This document shows positions 25,633 to 35,714 of a stretch of 64,000 nucleotides of DNA, one piece after another. The DNA comes from Dyella choica (GTDB taxonomy: Bacteria > Pseudomonadota > Gammaproteobacteria > Xanthomonadales > Rhodanobacteraceae). Made by a program: the position numbers and the translations under genes. Position 1 is the first letter of the stretch; every line of letters starts with the position of its first letter. The notes under the pieces were generated by a model. It ran no database searches, had not been told where the DNA came from, and worked only from the letters and a program-made list of their open reading frames with translations. The stretch is from the NCBI RefSeq assembly GCF_003977665.1, contig NZ_RYYV01000002.1:372001-436000 (forward strand), in the 5' to 3' direction.

Positions 25633-28600
25633 GGCGTCCCCTGCCCGGTGGCCGGCGGCGCGCTGCCCAGGATGAAAGTTCCGCCGATTTCAAGCTTGCC
25701 CACGCCGGTGGCCTGTACGCCGCGCGTAGATGGCACGCCGATCAATTCGATCAGGTGGCGCGGCGTCGGCAAGACCAGGCTCCAGGGTTGCACGGGGCGA
25801 ACCTGTCTCACCGCGGCGCCGTCGCGGGCACGCGCCGTATCCAGCAACTGATAAGTGTTGCTGTCGCTACGCACGATATGCAGCAGCGACATGGCACCCA
25901 CCACTTCGACTTCGTCCAGTTCGCGTAAGCGTGCTTCGATCGCCTCGGCGCGCACGTCCCAATCGAAGTTGGCGCGGCAGCCGTCGGCATGCCATGGCGA
26001 GAGGAATTCGACGATGACCTGGTTGATGCGGATCAGCGCCGCGCCCGGGTGCACACCGCGAGCAAGACGCAAAGCGCAGCGCACCTGGATGCGCTCATAG
26101 ACCGCGTTGCGCACCACGATACGTATGCCGGGCGCGCTGCGTTCGCGCAGATGGGAAGCCATTTCCTCCAGCACCGCCGCGTCGAAACGCGGCGCCTCGG
26201 TGCTGTGGAACAACGCGCCCTGGCGCGGCGCGGGCACCACTACCACCAGCGCCCCTCCGGGCTGGCCGGACAGGGCCGCGGTCGGCGCCTCGCCATTGGC
26301 GAAGCATTTCACTTTGTACACGGTGGGGAATGCGTCCAGCAGCAGACGTTCGTAATCCCATGGCGTGCTGGCCCGGTTCTTGTGGCGCAAACGCTCGGCA
26401 CTGCGTACCCGCAGCATGTCGGCCGCTTCCGGCTGGCCCAGCCCGAATGACGGTCCCACCTGCTGGATCGTGCGCAAGCCGCCGATCGGGTGCAGCGGAG
26501 TGCGAATGGTGCCCGGCGGCAGCGATGTGCACGGCTCGTTGGCGCGCCGCGGATGCACCCGCCGCGCCGTCACCGCCTGGGTATACACACCGTACAAACC
26601 AGCCAGGCGCTCAAGCACGCCATCGGCACTCAGGCGCAGCCAATAGCAACTGCCGGGCAATTGCGGGCAATCGCAGCTCATGCCATCCGGCAGGTCGAGC
26701 AAGACGATGCCGCTGCGCAGGAAGCCCAGCGTGCCGTCCGCCAGCGTGCGATCGGTTTCCAGCGTGCGCCAGCCCTTTTCACGCCATACTGCCCACGATA
26801 GCTGTGGCAATGCCGCCTGCCAGCATTCCTCTGCACTTTCCGCACGCAGATGGAAATACAAGCTGAGCGCGCCAGCAGGGTTTGAGCCGGACAGCCCCAG
26901 GTACAAGTTGCCGTCGTTGAAATAGCGGGGCAGCAACGGCACTCCGTCCATGCCTGGCCGCGCGCGTGGGATGTCGTGGCCGAACGGATGCAGGTGGAAC
27001 AGTCGCCCCGGTGCTGACGCCTGCGCCATCTGATTGAGCGAAATGCGCTGGCTGGCGAAGTAGTCGAGCGAGATCTGCTCCACCGCAGGAGTGTAGGGTT
27101 CCTGCGGCAACGGCACCTTCAGTTTGGCGCGCTTCAAGCGTGCGTTGACGGTCAGCGCTTCCGACAGCAGGCGCGGATACAAGGCATGGCCGAAAGCTGC
27201 GCCCGGCGCGCACAGTTCCAGCCTGAAAAAACCGTTGCGGGTGGTGGTGCCGTAGACGAATGGCTCGGGAACGCGCGTCTGGGGACGGTGATAGAGCGCC
27301 AGGTCCGTTTCCGGCAACGACAGGGTGACGGTGTCTTGCACGTGGCGCTCGCCGCGGAACAGGCTCATGGAGTCGCCGCTGCCGCCACGCCACTGGCCAT
27401 CGCGCAGCAGCTCCGGGCGGACCTGGAAGGCCGCCGCCGACCACTCGCCCGGATAGCCGTGATAGCGCGTAGCAAAACCGCCTTCTTCAGCCGGCAGTTG
27501 CCCCCAACGCAGGTTTACCCGCAGCGCCCGCAACGGCTTGGCGGCGAGTTCTTCGTTGCCGAACAGGCAATAGGCACCCAAGCCCGGAATCGGTCCGAAC
27601 GGCATGAACGGCTTGCCCGCATCCAGCCGGCCCAGCTGGTTGTACAGCACTATGTCGCGCACGCCGGTGACCTGGGTGGACAGCACGATGTCATGCAGGA
27701 TCAACTGCTGCAGCAGGCTATAGGCATACAGCCGCGTGCGGTTCTGCAGAGTAAGCCTCAGCGCCGGCTGCGCCGGCCACATATCGCCGTGAACGGCAGC
27801 CTTGCATGGCACGATCGGCGGTTGCTCCTGGCCCACGTGCATCAGCAGTTCGATCGAGCCGCCGAAGCCAAACCCGGCGTCGCTGCGCCGCCGCGCCAAC
27901 ACGTCACCCGGTACCAGCCAGCCGCCGACCACGCTGAACTCGGCGCGCCAGACGCCGCGAAAGACCCGCTCGAAAATCAATCCGCGATCGGGCAAGCCAT
28001 GGCCTGCCGCATCGCCATCGGCGTGTTCATGCGGATGGATCAGGATCAATGGATCATCGATTTCGACCACCGCCAGGCCATCGTTGCCGAGCAAGCCGGC
28101 CGCATGCTTGCGCAAGGCCTCCACATCCAGCGGATGCAATTCCTCGCGGCCGGCAATCAGCCATACCGCGAACAGACGGCCCAGGTTTTGATGGAACTGC
28201 CGTATGTCATCTGTTGCCAGGCAACACGCAAGCAGATAACACAAGCGCACATCGCCTGCCGGACGCGGCGCGCGCGACCAGGCGGCATTCGCCCGTTGCT
28301 CGACGCTGGCCAAGTCCGATGACAGGCGACGGCTGGGATGATGGCGCGCTTCGCTGCGATCAAGCGCCGCGAACACCCGTCCCAGCCACGCCGCATCGCG
28401 TTGCTGTTCATTGCAGCGAAGCAAGCTCGCCAACGCTTCGTCATCGTTGGCAGGGTGCGACAGGCGCAACAAGACTTGCACGCGACGATCGCCTTCCTTC
28501 AGCGCCAACATCGGCGAGGCCAGCGCAAAGCCCAGCGTCGCATTCTGCGCATTCGCCGCGGAACCTTTCGCATGGCCGCCGAGCAGCGGCCACCAGGGCG

Positions 28601-29660
28601 GGTTTTCCGCGTAGGCCGCATCCGGCGGCATCAGCGCAATCGCCTGCGCCATCACCCTGGTCGCATAAGCGAAATCCTTCTCGGGCGAGATCAGTGCATC
28701 ACGCTCCAGCCTTACGCTGTAAAGTGCCGCCACTGCGCTATCGGTAACCTCCAGCGCCTGCTCGGCGGCAAATTCGATCGCCTTGCCGTCGATGTCCTTG
28801 CCGCCGACAAAACAGGCGCCACGCGATACCTGCACCGGCGCGGCAAAACGCGGATCGCGTTCGAAACGCAAATATACCCGCTCATGCGTCGGCGGCCGCG
28901 AACGCATGCGCAGCAAGTCGAGGTAATAGAAATCGGTGACGCGCTCGGGAAAGCGGTTGATCACCGTTCGCGATTCCTGATACAGCTGCAATGCAGCCAG
29001 CAACAGCCCGGCCGCCGGTTCATGCTTGCCGTTGAGCAGGCTTTGAGGCAATTGCGCCAGAGCCAACGGACGCAGGCGAGAAATCGCCACGCACAAAGCC
29101 CCCCACAGACGACGCAACACTTGCGTGCGTTGACTGGCATCCCCTTCGGCGACGACCGCGCCTGCATTGCCTGCATCCACGCGCCATACCGGATGCAACC
29201 GCCTGGTTTCTACCTGCTCCATGCCGTAGCAGCGCACTGCTTCCTGCAAGCCATCGCGCAAACCGCTGCCGACGGCCGCCATCATCGCCTGCAGCAGCTG
29301 CGTCGCCGTTGGCGTATCGTGCCGGGCAAGCCATTGGCACCAGTCGTCGAAACGGAACAGCAACTGGCGCACTCGCCACCACAGATGGCGTTCGCCGGCC
29401 CATGGCCATGCCTGCGCAAAGCCTTCCTGTACGCTCGCCAGCGGGAACGACGCGATTTCGGCCAGCAAGACGCTTTCATCGCGCTTGAGCGCATCGTCCC
29501 AACAGCCGGCATCGCTGCCGTCGCGTGTGGCAAAACGCAACTGCGCCGCAAGCCCGAGCGTGAGGCGAATTCGCTCGGCCAGCGTAATCTCGTCCGGCAC
29601 GATATAGCCGGGCCGGAGTGCGGCGGAGAGGCGTTGATCCTGTTGCGTACCTGCGCTCAT
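25629..29660 (-). CDS. eCIS large baseplate protein (Afp11-like, gpJ-related)
   Basis: A 1343-residue baseplate wedge protein, the largest in the locus, as expected for Afp11/Pvc11. Its C-terminal third has the baseplate-assembly features RNRASTPWDYERLLLDAF, FPTVYKVKCF and RIQVRCALRL. The N-terminal two-thirds are poorly characterised in the family. It lies directly after the gp25-like gene (13-nt gap) and overlaps the next start (ATGA). No strong ribosome site is seen. Confidence 0.9.
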   Translation of the reverse strand: MSAGTQQDQRLSAALRPGYIVPDEITLAERIRLTLGLAAQLRFATRDGSDAGCWDDALKRDESVLLAEIASFPLASVQEGFAQAWPWAGERHLWWRVRQLLFRFDDWCQWLARHDTPTATQLLQAMMAAVGSGLRDGLQEAVRCYGMEQVETRRLHPVWRVDAGNAGAVVAEGDASQRTQVLRRLWGALCVAISRLRPLALAQLPQSLLNGKHEPAAGLLLAALQLYQESRTVINRFPERVTDFYYLDLLRMRSRPPTHERVYLRFERDPRFAAPVQVSRGACFVGGKDIDGKAIEFAAEQALEVTDSAVAALYSVRLERDALISPEKDFAYATRVMAQAIALMPPDAAYAENPPWWPLLGGHAKGSAANAQNATLGFALASPMLALKEGDRRVQVLLRLSHPANDDEALASLLRCNEQQRDAAWLGRVFAALDRSEARHHPSRRLSSDLASVEQRANAAWSRAPRPAGDVRLCYLLACCLATDDIRQFHQNLGRLFAVWLIAGREELHPLDVEALRKHAAGLLGNDGLAVVEIDDPLILIHPHEHADGDAAGHGLPDRGLIFERVFRGVWRAEFSVVGGWLVPGDVLARRRSDAGFGFGGSIELLMHVGQEQPPIVPCKAAVHGDMWPAQPALRLTLQNRTRLYAYSLLQQLILHDIVLSTQVTGVRDIVLYNQLGRLDAGKPFMPFGPIPGLGAYCLFGNEELAAKPLRALRVNLRWGQLPAEEGGFATRYHGYPGEWSAAAFQVRPELLRDGQWRGGSGDSMSLFRGERHVQDTVTLSLPETDLALYHRPQTRVPEPFVYGTTTRNGFFRLELCAPGAAFGHALYPRLLSEALTVNARLKRAKLKVPLPQEPYTPAVEQISLDYFASQRISLNQMAQASAPGRLFHLHPFGHDIPRARPGMDGVPLLPRYFNDGNLYLGLSGSNPAGALSLYFHLRAESAEECWQAALPQLSWAVWREKGWRTLETDRTLADGTLGFLRSGIVLLDLPDGMSCDCPQLPGSCYWLRLSADGVLERLAGLYGVYTQAVTARRVHPRRANEPCTSLPPGTIRTPLHPIGGLRTIQQVGPSFGLGQPEAADMLRVRSAERLRHKNRASTPWDYERLLLDAFPTVYKVKCFANGEAPTAALSGQPGGALVVVVPAPRQGALFHSTEAPRFDAAVLEEMASHLRERSAPGIRIVVRNAVYERIQVRCALRLARGVHPGAALIRINQVIVEFLSPWHADGCRANFDWDVRAEAIEARLRELDEVEVVGAMSLLHIVRSDSNTYQLLDTARARDGAAVRQVRPVQPWSLVLPTPRHLIELIGVPSTRGVQATGVGKLEIGGTFILGSAPPATGQGTP

Positions 29661-29673
29661 GGCATGACCGGAT

Positions 29674-30084
29674 TCAGGCTCGCACCGGATTGGTGGCCTG
29701 GTGCAGGTAGAACGGATAGACCAGGTTGTGCCGCGTGTTGGTGCTGCGAATGGTGTAGTCGATCAGGATCTGAAGTCTTCCGTTCATCGCGTCGACCAAG
29801 GGGGCATCAATCCGGTTCAGGCTGATGCGCGGCTCATAGAACAGGATCGCCTTGCGGATCGCCTCCTTGATCTGGGTGACGGTCTGCTCGCTGGCTTCCT
29901 CGAACACCATGCGCCGCAAGTCGCTGCCGTACTTGGGCAGCATCACCCGTTCGCCCGGGTGCGTAGCCAGCAGGATGCGCAGGCTTTCGGCGATGTCGTC
30001 CGCGTCGGCCACCATCACCACCTCTTTGGTCCGCGGGTCGAACCGCGGCGGGAAACTCCACCCACGCCCCAGGAAGCCGGCCAT
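29674..30084 (-). CDS. eCIS gp25-like baseplate wedge protein (Afp9-like)
   Basis: A 136-residue protein of the GPW/gp25 family. It opens with FLGRGWSFPPRF, then ESLRILLATHPGERVMLPKYGSDL, the diagnostic gp25 core with the EPR-like motif FYEPRISL later. The ATG at 30084 has GGAGG 6 nt upstream and begins 2 nt after the PAAR stop. The longer open frame is a shadow of the PAAR gene. Confidence 0.94.
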   Translation of the reverse strand: MAGFLGRGWSFPPRFDPRTKEVVMVADADDIAESLRILLATHPGERVMLPKYGSDLRRMVFEEASEQTVTQIKEAIRKAILFYEPRISLNRIDAPLVDAMNGRLQILIDYTIRSTNTRHNLVYPFYLHQATNPVRA

Positions 30085-30086
30085 GT

Positions 30087-30386
30087 TCAACCTCCGATCA
30101 TGACCGTGGGACAGCCGAGCACGATGCTGCCGCCGTGCGCCGTGGTGTCGCCAATACGCGCGGCCGGCCGCCCGCTGATCATCACCGTGGCCGAGCCTTT
30201 GACGATCGAATCCGGCGGGCCGACGCAGGTGGCCATGTCGCCCACCACGGCCGCCGGCAGCTTGCCGATCATCACGGTGGGTACGCACGGCCCGCTGATC
30301 GGGCCGCCAACGTGCGGCACCGGCGGTACGCCCGGCGTCACCATCGGGCAAGTGTGCATATCGGTCAGGCGGGCGGCAGGCGGCAT
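30087..30386 (-). CDS. PAAR-motif spike-tip protein (Afp10-like)
   Basis: A 99-residue cone-shaped tip protein. Three or more repeats of the V-M-I-(G/S) x-x-P-A-A type (VMIGKLPAAVVGDMATC, VMISGRPAARIGDTTAHGG, PTVMIGG) mark the PAAR fold. Conserved His and Cys residues (MHTCPM, TAHGGS) would bind the zinc ion that sharpens the VgrG-like spike. The ATG at 30386 has GAGGT upstream, overlapping the end of the spike gene. Confidence 0.95.
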   Translation of the reverse strand: MPPAARLTDMHTCPMVTPGVPPVPHVGGPISGPCVPTVMIGKLPAAVVGDMATCVGPPDSIVKGSATVMISGRPAARIGDTTAHGGSIVLGCPTVMIGG

Positions 30387-30394
30387 CGGATACC

Positions 30395-32182
30395 TCAATT
30401 GATCATGACCATCGCGCCCTTGACCGTGGTCTGTCCGGCGGCGGAAAGCTCGGCGGTGGCCGAGCCCTTGCCGGTGAACCCCACCTGGGCTTCGCATGTG
30501 ACGTTGAGCCCGGTCGCCTTCAGCTCGGCCTGGGCATTGATGTTGATCGCCGCATTCGCGGTGATCGTTACCCCGCCCTGCGCGGTGAGCTTGATGTCGG
30601 ACTGGCTGTTCAAGGCTATGCCCGCACTGGACAGCTTGATGCTGTTGTTGTGCTGGTCCTGCACGGTGATGGACTGGTTCTTGTCGTCGAGCACCACCTG
30701 GTTCTTGCCCGGCGTGATTACAGTGATGATCTTGTCCTGCTCGTTGAACTCGATCTTGTGCAGGCAGCGTGTGACGATCGCCTTGGTGTTGTTCTGCGCT
30801 TCGAGTGTGTAGGGCGGCTTGCGCGAACTGCTGTACAGCGACCCGAGCACCACCGGATGACTGGGATCGCCGTTGAGGTAGGCCAGCAGGACTTCATCGC
30901 CGACTTCCGGCAGGAAGAACGCGCCAAACGCATTGGAAGCATAGAACTGCAGCAGCCGCGCCCAGACACCCTGGGTCTGCGCCTGCAGCACCGGCACGTT
31001 GACCTGGATGCGCTGCTCACCTTCCGGATCACCGTCGAGCTTGAGCACCACGCCGATCTGCAAGCCGCTCACGCCGGGCAGCAAACCACCGTTGAGCGGC
31101 GCAGTGACGTCTTCGCGTTCCACGTGCCAGAACGGCCGCAGGCCGAATTCCACTTCCGTGGTCCAGCTGCCGTTACTGAGGTTGTGCTCAACTGTCGACA
31201 CGTAGACTGATCCGCTGAAACGCGCGCCGACGCCTTTCGCCTCGATCAGGCTGTCGGGCACCGCACTGGCGTTGCCGCGAAAGCGCATGCGCCCCCGAAT
31301 GCGCGCCAGGGCGGCCTTCTGTTGCGCGGCCTTGGCCCAGTCGGTCAGGGTCGCCATCGGCTGGGTGGCGCCGGTTTGCAGGATGTAAGTAGCGGGACTG
31401 GCTACCTGCGCCAAGGTCGCGCCGCTAAGATTGCCCTGCGCGTTGAGGCTGACGGGGCTGGCCGAACTGCCCTGCACTACCGCCTGTTGCTTGGGATCCC
31501 AGGATACCGCCTGCACCGCGGTGTACTGGGTACGTGCATCGATGTCCGCCTCGAACGACATCAAGTCGATACCCCAGGTCGTCGACAGCACCGCCGAGCC
31601 GGAGGTCTTGGGCGCTTTCACGCTCACCTTTCCCGCGTCGACGTTGACCAGCAGGCCGTTGGCGTCGGCGCGCGCCAGCATGAAATCCCAGTCGCTGCAG
31701 TAGAACTGCACCAGTTCGTCGTACTGGGTGCTGGTGCTGGCCACGTCCGCCGAGAGGCCATGGTTGCCGATCAGGCTGCTGATGATGTCGCTGTCTTTTT
31801 GCTGCAAGTAGTTGGCATTGCTGCGTCCGATGGTCATCTTGGCGGCCGCGTCGCGGCATTCGATCACCAGGCGCGAACTGCCATTGCCTTCGATCTTCAC
31901 GCTATGGCGCACCACGATACCGGTGAACAGCGGCGCCTCGCTGTTGCCGTAACCGGCGTTGATGGTCAGCTCGACGCCAGGCGCAAAGGTGGCCGCGTCA
32001 CTCAGCTTGAACTGGCCGGTGGGCATGTCGCCGTCGGCGAGCACGATCTCGGCCCAGGAGATGCGGTTGATCGCACGGCGCACGGTAACGGCTACGACTG
32101 GCAACGTGGTAAGCGCTGCACCGCCAGCGATGACGCTGACGCGGACGGGACCGTCGGTATTGGCGTTGGGAGAATCGGCCAT
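30395..32182 (-). CDS. VgrG-like spike protein (Afp8-like)
   Basis: A 595-residue trimeric spike protein fusing gp27- and gp5-like parts. The middle OB-fold region has FFLPEVGDEVLLAYLNGDPS and HPVVLGSLY, the standard VgrG signature. The C-terminal 130 residues show the regular beta-helix pattern (INAQAELKATGLNV). No toxin extension is fused to the end. Afp7- and PAAR-like genes flank it. Confidence 0.95.
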   Translation of the reverse strand: MADSPNANTDGPVRVSVIAGGAALTTLPVVAVTVRRAINRISWAEIVLADGDMPTGQFKLSDAATFAPGVELTINAGYGNSEAPLFTGIVVRHSVKIEGNGSSRLVIECRDAAAKMTIGRSNANYLQQKDSDIISSLIGNHGLSADVASTSTQYDELVQFYCSDWDFMLARADANGLLVNVDAGKVSVKAPKTSGSAVLSTTWGIDLMSFEADIDARTQYTAVQAVSWDPKQQAVVQGSSASPVSLNAQGNLSGATLAQVASPATYILQTGATQPMATLTDWAKAAQQKAALARIRGRMRFRGNASAVPDSLIEAKGVGARFSGSVYVSTVEHNLSNGSWTTEVEFGLRPFWHVEREDVTAPLNGGLLPGVSGLQIGVVLKLDGDPEGEQRIQVNVPVLQAQTQGVWARLLQFYASNAFGAFFLPEVGDEVLLAYLNGDPSHPVVLGSLYSSSRKPPYTLEAQNNTKAIVTRCLHKIEFNEQDKIITVITPGKNQVVLDDKNQSITVQDQHNNSIKLSSAGIALNSQSDIKLTAQGGVTITANAAININAQAELKATGLNVTCEAQVGFTGKGSATAELSAAGQTTVKGAMVMIN

Positions 32183-32185
32183 CGC

Positions 32186-32875
32186 TCAACCCAGCGGCGG
32201 AAAGTGCAGCAACAGGCCCGGCCTGAGCGCGCGGAACGCGTGCAGGCCGTTGAAGCGGGCCACGTCCACGTAATAGCTGCTGTCGCCGTAGATTCGATGG
32301 CACAGCAAGGGCAGCGTATCGCCGTCCCTTACCACCACCGCGTGACTCAGGTCCGGCGACGACTGGTTGGCCTCCAGCGCCGCTTCCTGCGTGGATTTAT
32401 AGCCCTGGAACGACATCGTCGCCTTGGCGCGCAGCGGCGTGCCGTTGGGGCGGAACAAGCTGTATTCGATGTTGAAGGTGGTGAGCCGCCCGAAAAACAG
32501 CAGCGTTCCCCACAGAATCTGCACCACATTCGGCTCGTGCTGCTGGCCGTTATAGGTGTACACGACCGCATTCAACAGGTCGAGCTGGTCCTGGACTTCC
32601 GCCAGGCTGACGCTGTCCGGAAGCGGCACCACGCCGGTGCCGTCGAATACCGTGGAAAAATCCAGGTTGCCCGGCTGCATGCGCGCGAAGTTTCGTCCGC
32701 TGCCGGTATCGCCCATCGGCACGCAGCCGCCGTAGTCAGTCTTACGCGCCATGCTCAGCTCGGATGGGTTGATCAGCAGCGAGATCGATGCGCCATCCGG
32801 TGTGGGCGTATCACCGCCGCTGCTGCACGCGGTGATCTTCAGCTGGGATTTGGCGGCGGAAAGGCTGTTTGGCAT
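32186..32875 (-). CDS. eCIS tube-initiator/adaptor with LysM domain (Afp7-like)
   Basis: A 229-residue protein that links tube to spike. The N-terminal part has LINPSELSMARKTDYGG, the beginning shared by Afp7/Pvc7 proteins. The C-terminal 50 residues are a LysM-like module (VRDGDTLPLLCHRIYGDSSY). The start directly follows the DUF5908 stop. Confidence 0.9.
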   Translation of the reverse strand: MPNSLSAAKSQLKITACSSGGDTPTPDGASISLLINPSELSMARKTDYGGCVPMGDTGSGRNFARMQPGNLDFSTVFDGTGVVPLPDSVSLAEVQDQLDLLNAVVYTYNGQQHEPNVVQILWGTLLFFGRLTTFNIEYSLFRPNGTPLRAKATMSFQGYKSTQEAALEANQSSPDLSHAVVVRDGDTLPLLCHRIYGDSSYYVDVARFNGLHAFRALRPGLLLHFPPLG

Positions 32876-33091
32876 TCATCGCTCCCGCATCCGCTCGAAC
32901 TCCGCCGCGATCAACGCTCGCGTGCGCTGGCGTTCCTCGCTGCCGCCCAGCTCGCCTTCGCAGTTGCCGCAATCCTCGCAGTCTTCGTCCTTCGCGGAGG
33001 CGGCTTTCGGGTCCTTTTTCTGCAGCACGGACTGCCCGGCATCGTTGTCGATGCTCGACTTGATCACCATCTGGCGAATTTCGATAGTCAC
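32876..33091 (-). CDS. DUF5908 small eCIS protein (Afp6-like)
   Basis: A 71-residue protein. The N-terminus TIEIRQMVIKSSI is the diagnostic DUF5908 strand found only in eCIS loci. A CEDCGNCEG motif with three closely spaced Cys is a local oddity and could bind metal. The start codon is GTG at 33091 with GGGA upstream. Confidence 0.87.
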   Translation of the reverse strand: MTIEIRQMVIKSSIDNDAGQSVLQKKDPKAASAKDEDCEDCGNCEGELGGSEERQRTRALIAAEFERMRER

Positions 33092-33104
33092 GAATCGTAT
33101 CCCG

Positions 33105-33605
33105 CTATAGGTCTTGCCTGGTCACCGTCTGATAGGCCAGTTCGATCGTCTCCAACGCCACCTCGTTCTTGGTGGAGTTGAACGTGTCGATCTCCCAGCG
33201 CACCGGATAGACGTTGCTGAACGACCAGCCGCGCAAGGGATTGGCCTTTTCATCCAGCAGTTTCACTTCCAGCGTCGCCAACTGGATCTGCACCGACAGG
33301 CCGCCCCCCAGCGTGCGCTGGCACCAACCCACCAGGGCGGACTCTTTCGACGCGACCCCCCGCTTGAGCGTAAGTCGCTTTTGCTTCACGCCGGTGGGCA
33401 GCTGATGCACGAAGCGGTTTTCGCCGCCTTCGCGCAATTCGTCCACCTCCATGTTCATCTCGATGCCGGCCACTTCCTGGAACGAACTGTCCGGACCCGA
33501 CGAAGCATCCCCCAGCTTCACGCTGAAGCGGAACGCCGCCGGCAGCGCTGGTGCATAGGGATCGACGTAATTCGGGTCGTCGGGCGGAAACCCCGGATTA
33601 GCCAT
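33105..33605 (-). CDS. eCIS inner tube protein (Afp5-like)
   Basis: A 166-residue phage-tail-tube-like protein (T4gp19 family). It shows FRFSVKLGDAS, FQEVAGIEMNMEVDELREGG and LKRGVA, and the C-terminal pattern NEVALETIELAYQTV. It overlaps the other tube gene by 8 nt and is a divergent paralogue of it, as in Afp where Afp5 caps the tube at the baseplate. Confidence 0.93.
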   Translation of the reverse strand: MANPGFPPDDPNYVDPYAPALPAAFRFSVKLGDASSGPDSSFQEVAGIEMNMEVDELREGGENRFVHQLPTGVKQKRLTLKRGVASKESALVGWCQRTLGGGLSVQIQLATLEVKLLDEKANPLRGWSFSNVYPVRWEIDTFNSTKNEVALETIELAYQTVTRQDL

Positions 33606-34056
33606 TGGCGATGGTCAGGCCTTCGTGAACGATCTCGATGGTCTCGATCGCCACCTCGTTGCCCTGCGCCTTGAGGTCGGTGCCGGTGATCTTGCTCGGC
33701 CAGGCGTTGGCCAGCGTCCACACCATGGTCGGCTTGCCGGATTCGTCCAGCAGGCTGATCGTTACCGGCAGGCGCTTGATCGTGTTCATCTTGATCTTGT
33801 TGAACCAGTCCCAGAACTTGTTGTCGCCCTTGAACACGCCCTTCTTCATGGTGACGTTGCTGTATTTCTTCAGCCCCGGCATCTTGATCGTCGAGTAGAC
33901 CGGGCTGTTGCCGTGGCGATACTCGATCGGCTGCGCCTCGACATCGAGCCCGGACACTTCCTCGAACGACATCACCGCCGAATCCCACTTCACCTCGAAG
34001 TAGAACTTGGGCATCGGCCATACGTTTGTTGACTGCTGCGAACCATCGTCTGCCAT
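33598..34056 (-). CDS. eCIS major inner tube protein (Afp1-like)
   Basis: A 152-residue tube subunit. FYFEVKWDSAVMSFEEVSGLD, split as FYFEVKWDS and FEEVSGLDVEAQPIEYR, together with MKKGVFKGD and NEVAIETIEIVHEGL, is the canonical T4gp19-like signature. It is the likely main tube because it directly follows the sheath gene. Confidence 0.95.
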   Translation of the reverse strand: MADDGSQQSTNVWPMPKFYFEVKWDSAVMSFEEVSGLDVEAQPIEYRHGNSPVYSTIKMPGLKKYSNVTMKKGVFKGDNKFWDWFNKIKMNTIKRLPVTISLLDESGKPTMVWTLANAWPSKITGTDLKAQGNEVAIETIEIVHEGLTIANG

Positions 34057-34121
34057 ACGAATACTCCGTCAATGCAAAGGTGGGGCGATACGCGGCGGGC
34101 GTCATGCGACGCCCGCGCCGA

Positions 34122-35693
34122 TCACGATTTCTGCATCTGCTGCTGGAAGGTGATCTCGATGAACTCGGCCGGGCGCACCATCGCCACCAGCACGGTGACG
34201 CGCAGGATGCCTTCGAGGATGTCGTCCGGGGTCATCGTTTCGCCCAGGCCGCAATGCACGCTGAAGGCGTCGTCCGGCACCGCTCCGGCGAGACCGCCGC
34301 GCTTCCAGATGCTGGTGAGGAAGTTCTGGATCATGCTCTTGATGGTGACCCAGGTGTTGGCCACGTTCGGTTCGAACACCAGCGCCTTGGCCGCCAGCTT
34401 GCAGGATTCCTCCAGCATGATCATGGTGCGGCGCACGTTGATGTAGCGCCAGTCCAGGCTGTTGCCATCGAGCGTTCTCGCGCCCCAGACCAGCACGCCT
34501 TCGCCGATGAAGGTGCGGATCGCGTTGATCGATTTACCCTGCGTGGTGACGTTGAGGTCTTCCTGGTCCACCGCGGAGATGGTCACGGCCGGCGACACCA
34601 CGCCGGACAGGCTGACGTTGGCCGGAGCCTTCCAAACGCCGCGACTGTTGTCCACCATGGTGTAGATGCCGGCCATCGCGGGACTGGGCACCATCAGGTT
34701 GAGCTTGCCCTTGACCAGGTCCATCACCGTGTTGAACAGCGGGCTGATGGTGCTGAGCGTCTTGTTGAGCAGGGCCTTGTTGGCGAGGATCACATCGTCG
34801 GTGGGCGCCGGCTGCACCTTGGTCCAATCCTTGGCAATGTCAGCAATCGCCTGGATTTGTTCCTTGTCCTTGAGCGTAGCGCCATCCGGCGCGGTCTCAG
34901 GCAGGCCCAGCTCATTACGTAGCAGCAACTGCAGCACGTCGGCGGAGGCGATGTTTTCGTAGCTCAGTTCCTTGTCGCCCACCACGGTGGTATTGAGCCA
35001 CGGATAATAGGCCGCCGCGAAATTCAGGAAATTGATGCCCAGGCTGTTGCGGAACAGGTCGACCGGATCGCCGCCCGGATCGTTGCGCGGCTTGTCGCCG
35101 CCCCAGACATCCAGGATCGCCACGCGATTCTTCATTTTTTCGCCGCAGTGCTGCAGCATGCTCTGCTGCAAGGTATTGCAGTCCGGCTGCTTGAGCAGCA
35201 CCGCTTCGGGAATCAGCACCATCGTCGGCTCTTGCTCCTTGAGCAGTTCGTCGATGCCGCGGTTGAACTTGTCCGGATCCAGGTCCGACTCGTAGTCCCC
35301 GACCGAAACGATGTAGCAAGGTCCTCCCCCGTTCTGGAAGAAATGACGCATGGCGTTGTAAAGCGTGTAGCGACCGCCGTCCTTGCCTGCCGGCTGTTCC
35401 AGCACATATTCGGTAGGCTTTTTGTCCTTGCCCGCGGCCTTGAAATCCGCCAGTACCGACGGATCGGTCTTTTCCACGATGTTGAAGTGCGGATTGGGAC
35501 CGAAGCCGAAGTACTGGTGGTACTCGGCCATCGAGCTGATGCGCCAGGGTTTGAAGGAAAGTGGCTTGCTGCGATTGTCGGCCATCTGAGTATGGCCGAT
35601 GAATGCGGGTACGGCGGTCGCCACTTCCACCACCGAGTTGGGAAACGCATTCTTCTCGACGATATAGACACCCGGTGTCTTCATTGCACCCAT
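34122..35693 (-). CDS. eCIS contractile sheath protein (Afp2/3/4-like)
   Basis: A 523-residue tail sheath. The start TPGVYIVEKNAFPNSVVEV...FIGHT is the classic sheath N-terminus, and the end carries GETMTPDDILEGILRVTVLVA, quoted here only in part as TPDDILEGILRV, followed by RPAEFIEITFQQQMQ. GGAG lies 7 nt before the ATG at 35693. Only one sheath gene is present, whereas Afp has three. Confidence 0.96.
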   Translation of the reverse strand: MGAMKTPGVYIVEKNAFPNSVVEVATAVPAFIGHTQMADNRSKPLSFKPWRISSMAEYHQYFGFGPNPHFNIVEKTDPSVLADFKAAGKDKKPTEYVLEQPAGKDGGRYTLYNAMRHFFQNGGGPCYIVSVGDYESDLDPDKFNRGIDELLKEQEPTMVLIPEAVLLKQPDCNTLQQSMLQHCGEKMKNRVAILDVWGGDKPRNDPGGDPVDLFRNSLGINFLNFAAAYYPWLNTTVVGDKELSYENIASADVLQLLLRNELGLPETAPDGATLKDKEQIQAIADIAKDWTKVQPAPTDDVILANKALLNKTLSTISPLFNTVMDLVKGKLNLMVPSPAMAGIYTMVDNSRGVWKAPANVSLSGVVSPAVTISAVDQEDLNVTTQGKSINAIRTFIGEGVLVWGARTLDGNSLDWRYINVRRTMIMLEESCKLAAKALVFEPNVANTWVTIKSMIQNFLTSIWKRGGLAGAVPDDAFSVHCGLGETMTPDDILEGILRVTVLVAMVRPAEFIEITFQQQMQKS

Positions 35694-35714
35694 CGCGGGG
35701 CTCCTGTCAGTGGA

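Noticed and set aside
31322-33181. 619-residue plus-strand open frame
   Set aside because: It is antisense to the VgrG-like, Afp7-like and DUF5908 genes, spans three real genes and has no domain.
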